This document shows, piece after piece, positions 8,104 to 15,256 of a DNA stretch of 38,047 nucleotides. Position 1 is the stretch's first letter, and the number at the start of each line of letters is the position of its first letter. This DNA is from Candidatus Rokuibacteriota bacterium (GTDB lineage: Bacteria > Methylomirabilota > Methylomirabilia > Rokubacteriales > CSP1-6): NCBI GenBank assembly GCA_003220495.1, contig QHSP01000102.1:1-38047 (forward strand). The letters run 5' to 3'. The translations under genes were made by a program, and so were the position numbers. The notes beneath the pieces are model-generated. The model worked only from the letters and a program-made list of their open reading frames with translations. It did no database searches and was not told the origin of the DNA.

Positions 8104-8487
8104 ATGCGATCCACGCTCCGGCCCACCGCGCAAGGAAAGGGGACAGCCAGCCCGTCATCGATTCGCACCGAGCGCAGAGCTCGCCCGCCTGGCTCGGCCC
8201 TCCCGCCACACCTCGAGGAGGACGTCCGGCTCGTGGGGGCATTGGCCGAGCTCTTCGCCGCCGCCGCGGCTGAGCGCCTCGCGGGCGAGGAGACCTCGGG
8301 GAACTCCGGGGGACCAACCCTTCTCCTCATTGCACTCGCCACCGGCGCCGCGCTGTCCGCGCCTCTGCTCGGGCCGCGGCCGGCAGCGCGACGGCCCAGC
8401 CGGCCAGCGAGAAGTCGCCCCCGAACGTCGTCGGCGCCTGCAGCTCACGACACCAACGAAGGAGAGACTCCTCATGCGCATGCGTAA
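8104..8487 (+). CDS. Hypothetical short protein downstream of the regulated promoter
   Basis: A 127-codon ORF whose ATG follows AAGGAGGG (8091-8098) at 5 bases, the strongest ribosome-binding site in this area, which is the main reason to list it. The product has no recognised domain. Its middle (EEDVRLVGALAELFAAAAAE) could be an amphipathic helix and is followed by a hydrophobic stretch (TLLLIALATGAALSAPLL); both ends are Arg/Pro/Ser-rich. Its last 14 bases overlap the start of the lipoprotein gene at 8474, which would couple the two. It may equally be a decayed gene or a leader ORF. Confidence 0.35.
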   Translation: MRSTLRPTAQGKGTASPSSIRTERRARPPGSALPPHLEEDVRLVGALAELFAAAAAERLAGEETSGNSGGPTLLLIALATGAALSAPLLGPRPAARRPSRPARSRPRTSSAPAAHDTNEGETPHAHA

Positions 8488-9175
8488 GGTTCTGTGGCTC
8501 GCGCTGCCCTTGATCGTCATCGCTGTGGTTGCCGCCGGGGTGTTGGGGGCGTGCGTCAAGTCCGGCGATTGGACGTCGGCCTTCATGCTGGAGCCGGACG
8601 AACTGGTCTCGACCGGGCGCAACCCCTACTTCGTCTTGGAACCGGGATATACGCTCGTTCTCGAGGGGGAAGGCGCCCAGCTGACCATCACCGTGCTGAA
8701 CGAGACGAAGAAAGTCGACGGCGTGGTGACGCGCGTGGTCGAGGAGCGCGAAACCAAGGGCGGCAAGCTGACGGAGGTCGCTCGGAACTATTTCGCGATC
8801 AGCAAGCGGACCAACGACGTCTTCTATTTCGGCGAAGACGTCGACATGTACAAGGACGGCAAGGTCGTCAACCATGAGGGGTCGTGGCTCTCCGGCGTCA
8901 ACGGCAGCAAGTTCGGGCTGATGATGCCGGGGCGGGCGCTGATCCAGTCCAGATATTACCAGGAGGTCGCCCCGAATATCGCGATGGACCGCGCCACGAT
9001 CGTCAGCGTGACCGAGACGGTCAAGACCCCGGCCGGCGTGTTCGCGAACTGTCTGAAGGTGGAGGAGACGAGTCCCCTCAGCCGCTTCAGCACCGAGTAC
9101 AAGTACTACGCGCCCGGCATCGGGATGGTGAGCGACGGGACGATGAAATTGGTGAAGGTCGTGAAAGGGCGGTGA
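8474..9175 (+). CDS. Lipoprotein of unknown function, paralogue of the secreted protein at 2128
   Basis: 233 residues from ATG 8474, with AAGGAGA eight bases upstream; the open frame extends further 5' but without coding character. N-terminus MRMRKVLWLALPLIVIAVVA, then a plausible lipobox LGAC (Cys27). The mature part follows the same plan as the protein at 2128: NPYFVLEPGYTLVLEG, KTKKVDGV-type strand, FYFGEDVDMYKDG, GSWLSGVNGSKFGLMMPG, and near the C-terminus TPAGVFANCLKVEE and KYYAPGIGMVSDG. This family is predicted to be an all-beta extracytoplasmic domain and has no known activity. It lies between the regulated promoter and the PAP2 gene, ten bases before the latter, so the three plus-strand genes probably form an envelope-related operon. 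Confidence 0.82.
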   Translation: MRMRKVLWLALPLIVIAVVAAGVLGACVKSGDWTSAFMLEPDELVSTGRNPYFVLEPGYTLVLEGEGAQLTITVLNETKKVDGVVTRVVEERETKGGKLTEVARNYFAISKRTNDVFYFGEDVDMYKDGKVVNHEGSWLSGVNGSKFGLMMPGRALIQSRYYQEVAPNIAMDRATIVSVTETVKTPAGVFANCLKVEETSPLSRFSTEYKYYAPGIGMVSDGTMKLVKVVKGR

Positions 9176-9185
9176 CGACTGGCTC

Positions 9186-9803
9186 GTGAACCGATCGGGC
9201 GTCGCGCGCTGGCGCCTGGTGTGCTTGATCTCGCTGGGTGTCTTCCTCGGTCTCGGTCTGGCGGTCTACGCGACAGGCGCCTTGCCCGGCGACATGTTTC
9301 TCCTCCGAGAGCTCGCGGCGTGGGACGGTGGTCTCACGAGCGAGCTCGCGCGCTCGGTGAACCATGCGGGCAGGGCGCAGGTGCTGGTCCCGGCAACGAT
9401 TCTGCTGTTCTGGCTGTCGCCGGCGGCGCGGCGCCGCTGGTGGCTCTGGTGCGCCGTCCTCAGCGGCGCCCCGCTGCTTCAGAACGTTCTCAAATTCTTC
9501 GTGGGCCGGCCCCGCCCGAACGGGTTGTCCTTCGGCTTTCCCAGCGGGGACGTCACGGCCGCGACGGCTTTCGCGCTTGTGCTGATCTACCTCGCGAGTC
9601 GCGAGCGGCTCGGCCGTGGTCCGCGATTGGCCATCGCGGCGCTCGCCGCGTGCTTGATGCTCGCGGTCGGCTGGGCCCGCATCATCCGCTACGCTCATTG
9701 GCCCTCAGACGTGCTTGGTGGTTTCCTCCTGGGCACGTGCTGCGCCGCAGCTGCGGCCTGGTGGGAAACCTCAAGATCGGAGGTGTTGGCGCCCGAACGA
9801 TGA
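9186..9803 (+). CDS. PAP2-superfamily membrane phosphatase-like protein with altered motif C2
   Basis: 205 residues, GTG start, five to six membrane segments. PAP2 enzymes remove phosphate from lipid phosphates such as phosphatidate or undecaprenyl pyrophosphate on the outer face of the membrane. Motif C1 is present (Lys103, then six residues, Arg110-Pro111, in KFFVGRPRP). Motif C3 is present with correct spacing (Arg165, His171, Asp175 in RIIRYAHWPSD), the usual Ser before Arg being Ala. Motif C2, normally PSGH, reads PSGD (residues 119-122), so the histidine that protonates the leaving group is missing. It may be inactive or altered. It ends the plus-strand set controlled from the divergent promoter. 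Confidence 0.85.
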   Translation: MNRSGVARWRLVCLISLGVFLGLGLAVYATGALPGDMFLLRELAAWDGGLTSELARSVNHAGRAQVLVPATILLFWLSPAARRRWWLWCAVLSGAPLLQNVLKFFVGRPRPNGLSFGFPSGDVTAATAFALVLIYLASRERLGRGPRLAIAALAACLMLAVGWARIIRYAHWPSDVLGGFLLGTCCAAAAAWWETSRSEVLAPER

Positions 9804-9873
9804 TCGCGCGGCCCATGTAGAATAGCCGCGAACGATGTTAGGCTGCGCCTTGCGGTTCGCCCGTCCCCACGAT

Positions 9874-9960
9874 GCGCGAGTGGCGAAACTGGCAGACGCG
9901 CTGGACTTAGGATCCAGTGGGCGAAAGCCCTTGGGGGTTCGACTCCCCCCTCGCGCACCA
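9874..9960 (+). tRNA. tRNA-Leu (anticodon TAG)
   Basis: 87 bases with encoded CCA. The acceptor stem GCGCGAG (9874-9880) pairs with CTCGCGC (9950-9956), followed by ACCA. The anticodon stem-loop is CTGGA-CTTAGGA-TCCAG, giving anticodon TAG, which reads CUA/CUG Leu codons. A long variable arm (class II, GGGCGAAAGCCC) and the T arm GGGGGTTCGACTCCCCC are present. The DNA after it is noticeably A/T-richer and leads into a truncated gene. Confidence 0.96.
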
Positions 9961-10045
9961 GCAGCACATTTCACCACTTACCACTCATTTTGAATACTCG
10001 CTCAGGCACCTTGGCGAACTGGTTGTGCGGGAAAATGGCCGATTG

Positions 10046-10402
10046 TGCGGGTCGCCGCAGGACGGTTACCTCGTTCTCGACAGGGCGAAATTCCGCGCCT
10101 CGTTCGCAGCCGACGTCGACCAAGAGACGGCGGCCTTCATGGCCGACTCCCAGGTCCCGTGGGGATTGAGCGCTCTCAGCGGAGCGATCAGCGAACCGGC
10201 GTGGAGGACCAAGCCGAGCTGGTACCTGGTGGTCACCGAGGACCAGATGATCCCCGTGGCCGCCCAGCGTGCGATGGCAAAGCGGGCGAAGTCCACGATT
10301 GTCGAAGTCAAGGGCAGCCACGCGATCTATGTCTCGCAGCCCGGAGCGGTTGCCGCGTTGATCGAACAAGCTGCCAAAAGCGTGAAGGTCGCTGGCGCCT
10401 AA
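10046..10402 (+). pseudogene. C-terminal remnant of an alpha/beta-hydrolase
   Basis: The frame encodes about 118 residues resembling the second half of esterase-like alpha/beta-hydrolases (EstA/methylesterase type). Landmarks are QDGYLVLDRAKF, ADVDQETAAFMADSQVPWG, EPAWRTKPSWYLVVTEDQMI, then the catalytic-His region VEVKGSHAIYVSQP. In these enzymes the Asp of the triad sits in the TEDQMI loop and the His in GSHA, and both are present. The nucleophile-elbow Ser (GxSxG) and the whole N-terminal half are absent. The open frame runs back into the tRNA, with no credible start. It is therefore a 5'-deleted gene, truncated about 85 bases after the tRNA-Leu gene. Confidence 0.7.
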
Positions 10403-10467
10403 CCAAGATCTGCAAGCTTACCAACAGCCGCCGACGCTGAGGAGGCACGTACCGTGCCCAGTCGGGC

Positions 10468-10935
10468 CTAGTCCAGCTCCATGATGACCGCCGGGATAGC
10501 GGTTTGATTCCGCTGCACTGCCGAGCGCGCAACGACGTGGAAGCCGAAGCATTGATAGAAGGTTTCTGCGTTCAACGTCGATTCCAGACGGATCGGACCC
10601 GCGTGGCCATTCCGCGCCATTACAAGCGCGCGATCCATGATAGTGGCGCCGACACCGCGATGGGTTGCCGCTGGATCCACGTAGACCGCGATGATTTGGC
10701 CGGGAACCGCCTCCCCGAACCCAACGATCCGTCCCCCGTCCTCGACGACGAAGAGGTCCCCTCGCCCAATCGGCGCGAGATACCCTCGAGGCGTACGCTC
10801 AGACAGCCAGCCGTCGATAACCTCGGGCGCATAGTGACCGCCGCACAGTGTCCTAACCGAGATCGTGTGGAGCTCATGAAGGCGGGGCGCATCAGCGAAA
10901 CTGGCCGGGCGAATTGTGAGGCTTGGGCTGCGCAT
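10468..10935 (-). CDS. GNAT-family N-acetyltransferase
   Basis: 155 residues from ATG 10935 (MRSPSLTIRPASFADAPRLH, a typical GNAT N-terminus; longer upstream starts in this frame would read through the divergent gene). Motif A, which binds the acetyl-CoA pyrophosphate, is IIAVYVDPAATHRGVGATIM with the Q/R-x-x-G-x-G/A signature as HRGVGA. Motif B follows as RLESTLNAETFYQCFGFHVV. The substrate cannot be deduced. The C-terminal ALVMARNGHAG and AVIMELD are as in small stand-alone acetyltransferases of the YitI/ElaA kind. It is divergent from the gene at 10973 with 37 bases between starts. Confidence 0.82.
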   Translation of the reverse strand: MRSPSLTIRPASFADAPRLHELHTISVRTLCGGHYAPEVIDGWLSERTPRGYLAPIGRGDLFVVEDGGRIVGFGEAVPGQIIAVYVDPAATHRGVGATIMDRALVMARNGHAGPIRLESTLNAETFYQCFGFHVVARSAVQRNQTAIPAVIMELD

Positions 10936-10972
10936 GGAGCATATGGTACGGGAAGACTTGTCTGGAGGATGA

Positions 10973-11332
10973 ATGGCTCGGATGATCAGCATCCACGAAT
11001 ATGATCTGAGACCCGGTAGCGGTGCAGGGCGATTCGAGGAAGCGATCCGGGCTGCCGAGGCGCGCGGCCTGTTCGAGTTGCCAGGTCTCACGGCCCATCA
11101 TTTCGTAAAGGGCGTGAAGGGCGCGAGGAATGACGCCTACGCGGCCGTGTGGGTCTATGAAAGCCGTGAGGCGTGGGAACGGCTGTGGGGCACTCTAGAG
11201 CGCCCGCTTGAGCGCACGCAGTATCCGGAGAAATGGCGGGTTTGGGAGGAGGAGCTGCTGGCCCCGATCCTGCGCGGCCATCCGGACGCAATCACGTTCA
11301 CAGCGTACGAGGAACTACGCTCGGGTGCCTAG
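10973..11332 (+). CDS. Small ABM/NIPSNAP-like protein
   Basis: 119 residues. The fold suggested by MISIHEYDLRPGSGAGRFEE, FVKGVKGARNDAYAAVWVYE and EAWERLWGTL is the dimeric alpha/beta ferredoxin-like barrel of antibiotic-biosynthesis-monooxygenase and NIPSNAP proteins: N-terminal strand, helix, then a VWVYES strand. No catalytic residue is identifiable, and many members are of unknown function. GGAGG (10964-10968) precedes ATG 10973 by four bases; the second ATG at 10982 has better spacing and starts the conserved MISIHEY, so it may be the true start. It heads three tightly packed plus-strand genes. Confidence 0.7.
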   Translation: MARMISIHEYDLRPGSGAGRFEEAIRAAEARGLFELPGLTAHHFVKGVKGARNDAYAAVWVYESREAWERLWGTLERPLERTQYPEKWRVWEEELLAPILRGHPDAITFTAYEELRSGA

Positions 11333-11633
11333 ACGCCCCGAGAAGAAGCGCCAGAAGTCCAAGCCTGTCCAGCCTCCCCTACCCGGGATGCCACCGCCGT
11401 CGCCACCTGGAACAGTTCGTGTCTTTCCGGTACAGCTCCAGATCGGCGACCGACTCTCCGATACAACTGGCGAGTGGGAGGTCGTTGGGAGGCCCCAGAC
11501 AACTGCTGGAGGGAAGAACGCTCACGTTCGCGTCCAACGCGTAGACAAACCCGGAGTGACGGAGACGCGGCTGTGGGGATCTTACGAGAAGGTCACTGTG
11601 ATACGGCGGGCGACCGCTGAGGAGGGCAAGTAA
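11325..11633 (+). CDS. Small basic beta-rich protein present in three copies in this window
   Basis: 102 residues from GTG 11325, overlapping the end of the preceding gene by eight bases, with GAGGA upstream. The first 25 residues are Lys/Arg/Pro-rich (RRPEKKRQKSKP). The rest looks like a small beta-barrel: VQLQIGDRLSDTTGEWEVVG, TTAGGKNAHVRVQRVDKPGV, RLWGSYEKVTVIRR. No cysteines. The function is unknown to me. A strongly similar in-frame 3' portion occurs at 16259-16411, and a shorter, more diverged one at 13525-13600. This is the only copy with a start, an N-terminal region and a ribosome-binding site. Confidence 0.65.
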   Translation: MPRRPEKKRQKSKPVQPPLPGMPPPSPPGTVRVFPVQLQIGDRLSDTTGEWEVVGRPQTTAGGKNAHVRVQRVDKPGVTETRLWGSYEKVTVIRRATAEEGK

Positions 11634-11635
11634 AC

Positions 11636-11797
11636 ATGGAAGGTCTAGTTCAGATCCAGGTGGTCGTGCAAGGGAACGTGGCGGTTGGTCTGATGGGTCT
11701 GGATACGCAGGGGCGGATCTGGTACGGCGAACTCTCAGCAGCAAAGTCACCTGCGCGCTACTCCATCAAGTGGACGACGATCGAGGAGCGTCCGTAG
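11636..11797 (+). CDS. 53-residue protein of unknown function
   Basis: A short gene two bases after the previous stop. AGGAGGG (from 11619) stands about ten bases before ATG 11636. The product begins MEGLVQIQVVVQGNVAVGLM and continues with GLDTQGRIWYGELS and IKWTTIEERP. 'GLD..GRIWYG' resembles a single blade-like repeat of beta-propeller or YD-type proteins. With no signal peptide it would stay in the cytoplasm. Support comes from the ribosome-binding site, the tight spacing and a protein-like sequence. Confidence 0.5.
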   Translation: MEGLVQIQVVVQGNVAVGLMGLDTQGRIWYGELSAAKSPARYSIKWTTIEERP

Positions 11798-11831
11798 CCC
11801 GACTCTCCGCTGGGGCGTCTGGGGTCGGCCT

Positions 11832-13427
11832 TTACTTGCCGCCACCTTCCTTCAGCTTCTGAAAGACTTCATCCATATTGAAGGTGGCCGCCTTCTGGCG
11901 TTGCGGATACTCCTTGAACGTCGTGAGGAACTGGCCCACGTAAGCCTGCGCGGGCACCAACGCGAAAACGTGATCGATGAGCCAGTCGTAGTAGGTGTTC
12001 GAGGTGATGTCCGCCCGTTCGTATGGGTCCGTCCGAAGATTGAAAATCTTGGGGACGCGCAAGGAGACGAACGGCTCCGCCCAGATGCGAAGTGTTCCCG
12101 GAACCCGCTGCTCCATGAAGACGAACTTCCAGTTGTCGTACCGCAAACCGGTCAGTTGCTGGTCGTCGTTGATGTAGAGGAACGACTCTCGGGGACTCTT
12201 GTCGGCTTGCCCAGTAAGGTACGGGACAAGGTTGTCACCGTCCAGGTGGACCTTGTAGGTCATGGCTCCAACCCTGTAGCCCTTGAGTAATTTGTCTTTC
12301 ACTTGCGTGTCGCCGCCGATGGCCAGCAGGGTCGGCAGCCAGTCGAGGTGAGCCACCATCTCGGTGGAGATCTGGCCCGGTTTGATCTTGCCCGGCCAGC
12401 GGACGATGGTCGGGACTCGGTAGGCGCCTTCCCAGTTCGAGTTCTTCTCGTTGCGGAACGGCGTCATCCCGGCGTCCGGCCAACTGTTCATGTGCGGGCC
12501 GTTGTCCGTGCCGTACATGACGAAGGTATTGTCCGCGATGCGCAGGTCGTCCAGCGCTTTGAGGACCTGACCGACGTTCTTGTCGTGATCGATCATCGAG
12601 TCGTGGTACGGGCTCTGCCAGCGTCCCGACTGGCCGACGCTCTGCGGCTTGGTGTGGGTCCGGAAGTGCATATGGGTGAAGTTCACCCAGACGAAGAAAG
12701 GCTTGTTCGCTCTCTGTTGTCGCTGGATGAAGTCCACGGCCCGGTTCGCGATGTCATCGTCGATCGTCTCCATCCGCTTTCTGGTCAGAGGGCCGGTGTC
12801 CTTGCACACCTGCTTGCCGACCTTCCCGAAGCGCGGATCGGCAGTCGCGTCGTCGGTGTTCCACGCCTTGCAGTCCATCACGCCGCGCGGCCCGAATTTG
12901 GCGCGGAAGCCCGGCTCTTTCGGGTAGTCCGGTAGCTCCGGCTCCTCCTCGGCATTCAGGTGATAGAGATTGCCGTAAAACTCGTCAAAGCCGTGCACGG
13001 TCGGCAGGAACTCGTTGCGATCACCCAGATGGTTCTTACCGAACTGGCCGGTTGCATAGCCGAGCGGCTTGAGCAGTTCGGCGATCGTGGGATCCTCCTT
13101 CTGCAAGCCCAGCGGGGAGCCCGGTAGGCCGACCTTGGTCATGCCGGTTCGCAAGCCGGATTGGCCGGTAATGAACGACGACCGACCGGCAGTGCAACTC
13201 TGCTCGGCATAGGAGTCGGTAAACATCATGCCTTCTCGGGCGACGCGATCGATGTTGGGCGTCTTGTAGCCCATCACGCCATGCGAATAGGCGCTGATGT
13301 TGGACTGGCCGACGTCATCGCCCCAGATGATGACGATGTTCGGCTTCGCCGCCTGGGCGGTTGCGTCGCCAGGCGCGGCCATATACATCGTCAGCAGCAA
13401 CATCAGCAACAAGACGACGCTCTTCAT
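11832..13427 (-). CDS. Exported arylsulfatase (type I sulfatase family)
   Basis: 531 residues from ATG 13427, with AATGGAGG five bases upstream; upstream ATGs in the same frame (e.g. 13439) are less likely. Signal peptide MKSVVLLLMLLLTMYMAA to about residue 25. Then the alkaline-phosphatase-superfamily sulfatase domain: metal-binding PNIVIIWGDDVGQ, formylglycine site CTAGRSSFITGQ (Cys converted to formylglycine; C-x-A-x-R form), GKNHLG, and the second metal site YGTDNGPH. It hydrolyses sulfate esters, probably in the periplasm. CxAxR rather than CxPxR bears on which maturase modifies it; no maturase gene is in the window. It converges on the 53-residue gene with a 34-base gap. It has the usual length for this family and appears intact. 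Confidence 0.93.
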   Translation of the reverse strand: MKSVVLLLMLLLTMYMAAPGDATAQAAKPNIVIIWGDDVGQSNISAYSHGVMGYKTPNIDRVAREGMMFTDSYAEQSCTAGRSSFITGQSGLRTGMTKVGLPGSPLGLQKEDPTIAELLKPLGYATGQFGKNHLGDRNEFLPTVHGFDEFYGNLYHLNAEEEPELPDYPKEPGFRAKFGPRGVMDCKAWNTDDATADPRFGKVGKQVCKDTGPLTRKRMETIDDDIANRAVDFIQRQQRANKPFFVWVNFTHMHFRTHTKPQSVGQSGRWQSPYHDSMIDHDKNVGQVLKALDDLRIADNTFVMYGTDNGPHMNSWPDAGMTPFRNEKNSNWEGAYRVPTIVRWPGKIKPGQISTEMVAHLDWLPTLLAIGGDTQVKDKLLKGYRVGAMTYKVHLDGDNLVPYLTGQADKSPRESFLYINDDQQLTGLRYDNWKFVFMEQRVPGTLRIWAEPFVSLRVPKIFNLRTDPYERADITSNTYYDWLIDHVFALVPAQAYVGQFLTTFKEYPQRQKAATFNMDEVFQKLKEGGGK

Positions 13428-13524
13428 CTGGGCCTCCATTGGTGACATGGGACGGGTGTGTCCGAGATACGTATGCCTAGGGCCGCGCATCCGCCATCGG
13501 ACTTTAGTCCCACGCTTGACCCGC

Positions 13525-13600
13525 CCGATCGTCGCCAGCAGGCCATACACGACGGCCGGCGGGAAGATCGCCAACGTCCGCGTCTGGAAGATCGGTCGGC
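13525..13600 (+). pseudogene. Relic of the small beta-rich protein family
   Basis: In the plus frame at 13531 the sequence reads VASRPYTTAGGKIANVRVWK. It aligns without gaps to VVGRPQTTAGGKNAHVRVQR of the intact gene at 11325-11633. No start, ribosome-binding site or remainder of the gene is present. It occupies most of what is recognisable in the 281-base gap between the sulfatase and the proline-rich protein. Confidence 0.5.
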
Positions 13601-13708
13601 CGACGCCCGCTCAACATCTCCGAGCTCAGGGTCAAACGCCACAGAGCCTTGCTCGTTCGGTTGACACGCGGGTTCGGCGCGAGGTCTACTTCCGCAGGGG
13701 GTGAAACC

Positions 13709-14155
13709 GTGAGAAAGCTCGTCGCGGTCTCCCTGCTAGCGATTGCGCTCCCTCTCATTCAGGCTTCGGCAGGCCACGCAACGGGCCCCGGAGGCCACGG
13801 ATTTCCCGGGCCCCCCGGATTTCCGAGGCCTCCCGGATTTCCCAGGCCTCCCGTATTTCGTGGGCATCCTGGATTTCCCAGGCCCCCCGTATTTCCAGGC
13901 CCCAACAGATTCCACGGCCACTTCCGTGGACACGGCGCCATCGTGGTTGGCCCTACATTCTGGTGGGGTCCGTGGTGGTATTACCCGCCGCCTTACTACT
14001 ATTCTCCTGAGGTAGTCGTGCAGCCGTCACCGGTCATCGGGGAGGAGCAACAGGCCCAGTCGTATTGGTACTACTGTCCGAGCGCCAGAGCGTACTATCC
14101 GACGGCGCCAACGTGCCCCGAGACGTGGATCAAAGTCCCGCCGCGAGCACAGTAA
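13709..14155 (+). CDS. Secreted protein with GFPxPP collagen-like repeats and a YYC/CP C-terminal motif
   Basis: 148 residues from GTG 13709, behind an AGGGGG ribosome-binding site; the open frame extends 60 bases further upstream without support. Signal peptide to about residue 27 (VSLLAIALPLIQASAGHATG). Residues 30-70 are tandem GFPGPP / GFPRPP / VFRGHP units; next is FHGHFRGHGAIVV, then a Trp/Tyr-rich stretch (WWGPWWYYPPPYYY). The C-terminus (SYWYYCPSARAYYPTAPTCP followed by ETWIKVPP) matches a recurrent ending of proteobacterial proline-rich envelope proteins: YYC-x(n)-YYP-x(n)-CP-x-x-W. The two cysteines probably form a disulfide. The repeats at the DNA level (GGATTTCCCAGGCCTCCCG-like, 13799-13890) could slip. 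Function unknown. Confidence 0.75.
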   Translation: MRKLVAVSLLAIALPLIQASAGHATGPGGHGFPGPPGFPRPPGFPRPPVFRGHPGFPRPPVFPGPNRFHGHFRGHGAIVVGPTFWWGPWWYYPPPYYYSPEVVVQPSPVIGEEQQAQSYWYYCPSARAYYPTAPTCPETWIKVPPRAQ

Positions 14156-14343
14156 ATACACGCGCCGCTCTTCTGGATGCCGAGCTGGATCTGCTCCGAC
14201 TCGCGTCGCTGAACTGACCTCCAGACTGAACGCACCGCGAGCGCCGAGAGGGACTCGACGCGCGCGAAATGCGCCACAGCGGCCACTACTCGCCCGGTCG
14301 TGCCCTCAGGTTCGTCGGCCCTGCATGCTTGGCGGGCGCGCGC

Positions 14344-15039
14344 TCAGATGCTGCCCGGGGCAATATCCGACGGGAAGCAATGCGGGTGCTTGAAGCCCGT
14401 CGGCGGCTGGTTAGGCGCCAAGTAATCTATGTTGTCTGTTCCATTGAAGCCGACTCCCGCGGGAATGCCGTCCAACCCCGCGTTCCGGCGCATGCGGTAT
14501 GCGATGACGTGATCGGCGCAGGCGCTGTCGCCGCTGAGCCCGAGGCCACCAATGACCTCACCCCTCGAGTACAGAGCCACACCGCCCCCGAACGTGATGA
14601 TGCCGCCCGGCACCCTGCCAATGCCGGTCCCTAGCGGTAGAAAATTTGGATTGAATGGATTGGAGTTGTTCAGGCCGTAGAGGGAGCCTCCCGGCTGCGT
14701 GGCGGAATACAGGTTGGCCGTGGAAAGCGCCAGGCCGTCGTTACTAAAATCATTTGCGGTACTGGCTTTCGCGATCGCGATGGCCCGACTCCCTGGCCAG
14801 GCATCACCAATCACGATCAGCGAGCAGAGCCGACCTTGCCGGTCTACGACTGCGGACCACATCCGATTCGGATGGAAAATACCGCCGTTGTTCAATTGCA
14901 CGACGACAGCGAGCTGACTTTGCACGCCGGCGACAACTTTGGACGACAGGCTGCATCCCGGCTCATCCTCGTCGGCGAACGCCAAGTAAGAAGAAGCCAC
15001 GACTGCGCTCAGTGCAACAATAAGTAGTGTCTTCAGCAT
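14344..15039 (-). CDS. Exported GlcG/HbpS-like heme-binding family protein
   Basis: 231 residues from ATG 15039, six bases after GGGAGGGG; the longer frame upstream covers a different transcription unit. Signal peptide MLKTLLIVALSAVVASSYLAF. The mature part has the GlcG/HbpS (DUF336) layout: SAVVDRQGRLCSLIVIGDAW, RAIAIAKASTANDF, VPGGIITFGGGVALY, GEVIGGLGLSGDSACADHVI. HbpS-type members bind heme or cobalamin and can sense redox state; many are uncharacterised. It carries an insertion between the second and third elements (YSATQPGGSLYGLNNSNPFN, about residues 110-135), characteristic of the longer exported subgroup. The C-terminal HPHCFPSDIAPG is an extension. Convergent with the proline-rich gene; the 188 bases between them show no clear terminator. 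Confidence 0.8.
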   Translation of the reverse strand: MLKTLLIVALSAVVASSYLAFADEDEPGCSLSSKVVAGVQSQLAVVVQLNNGGIFHPNRMWSAVVDRQGRLCSLIVIGDAWPGSRAIAIAKASTANDFSNDGLALSTANLYSATQPGGSLYGLNNSNPFNPNFLPLGTGIGRVPGGIITFGGGVALYSRGEVIGGLGLSGDSACADHVIAYRMRRNAGLDGIPAGVGFNGTDNIDYLAPNQPPTGFKHPHCFPSDIAPGSI

Positions 15040-15221
15040 CTGAGGCCCCTCCCTCTTTCGGTGATACCTCTCTCTTCTCGTGGATGGGATGCTCGCCGGA
15101 TGAGCGGGCGAAGTACGTCTGCGTCCATGCGCGGGCACTATCGGGGTAAGGTGCGGTTTTGGTCTGTCAGGTAATTCCCCGCAGAACGAAGGGGCTTTAC
15201 CTTCAACCAGATCTCCTCCGC

Positions 15222-15256
15222 TAGAGTCGCGCCAGCCATCCCGACCGAGGTGCCCC
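15222..15256 (+). repeat. Shared ABC_sub_bind promoter/leader, copy 1
   Basis: TAGAGT (-10-like, 15222-15227), then GCCAGCCATC and CCGACCGAGGTGCCCC, ending at the ATG of the deleted ABC pseudogene. Similar blocks stand at 17004-17037 and 18020-18054, and the upstream half recurs before the intact gene at 19415-19439 on the other strand. The 217 bases between the HbpS-like gene and this pseudogene hold nothing else that I recognise. Confidence 0.65.

Noticed and set aside
13799-13890. CRISPR-like or regulatory repeat array
   Set aside because: The repeats are short, imperfect, contiguous and encode in-frame GFPxPP units; no spacer pattern and no cas genes.
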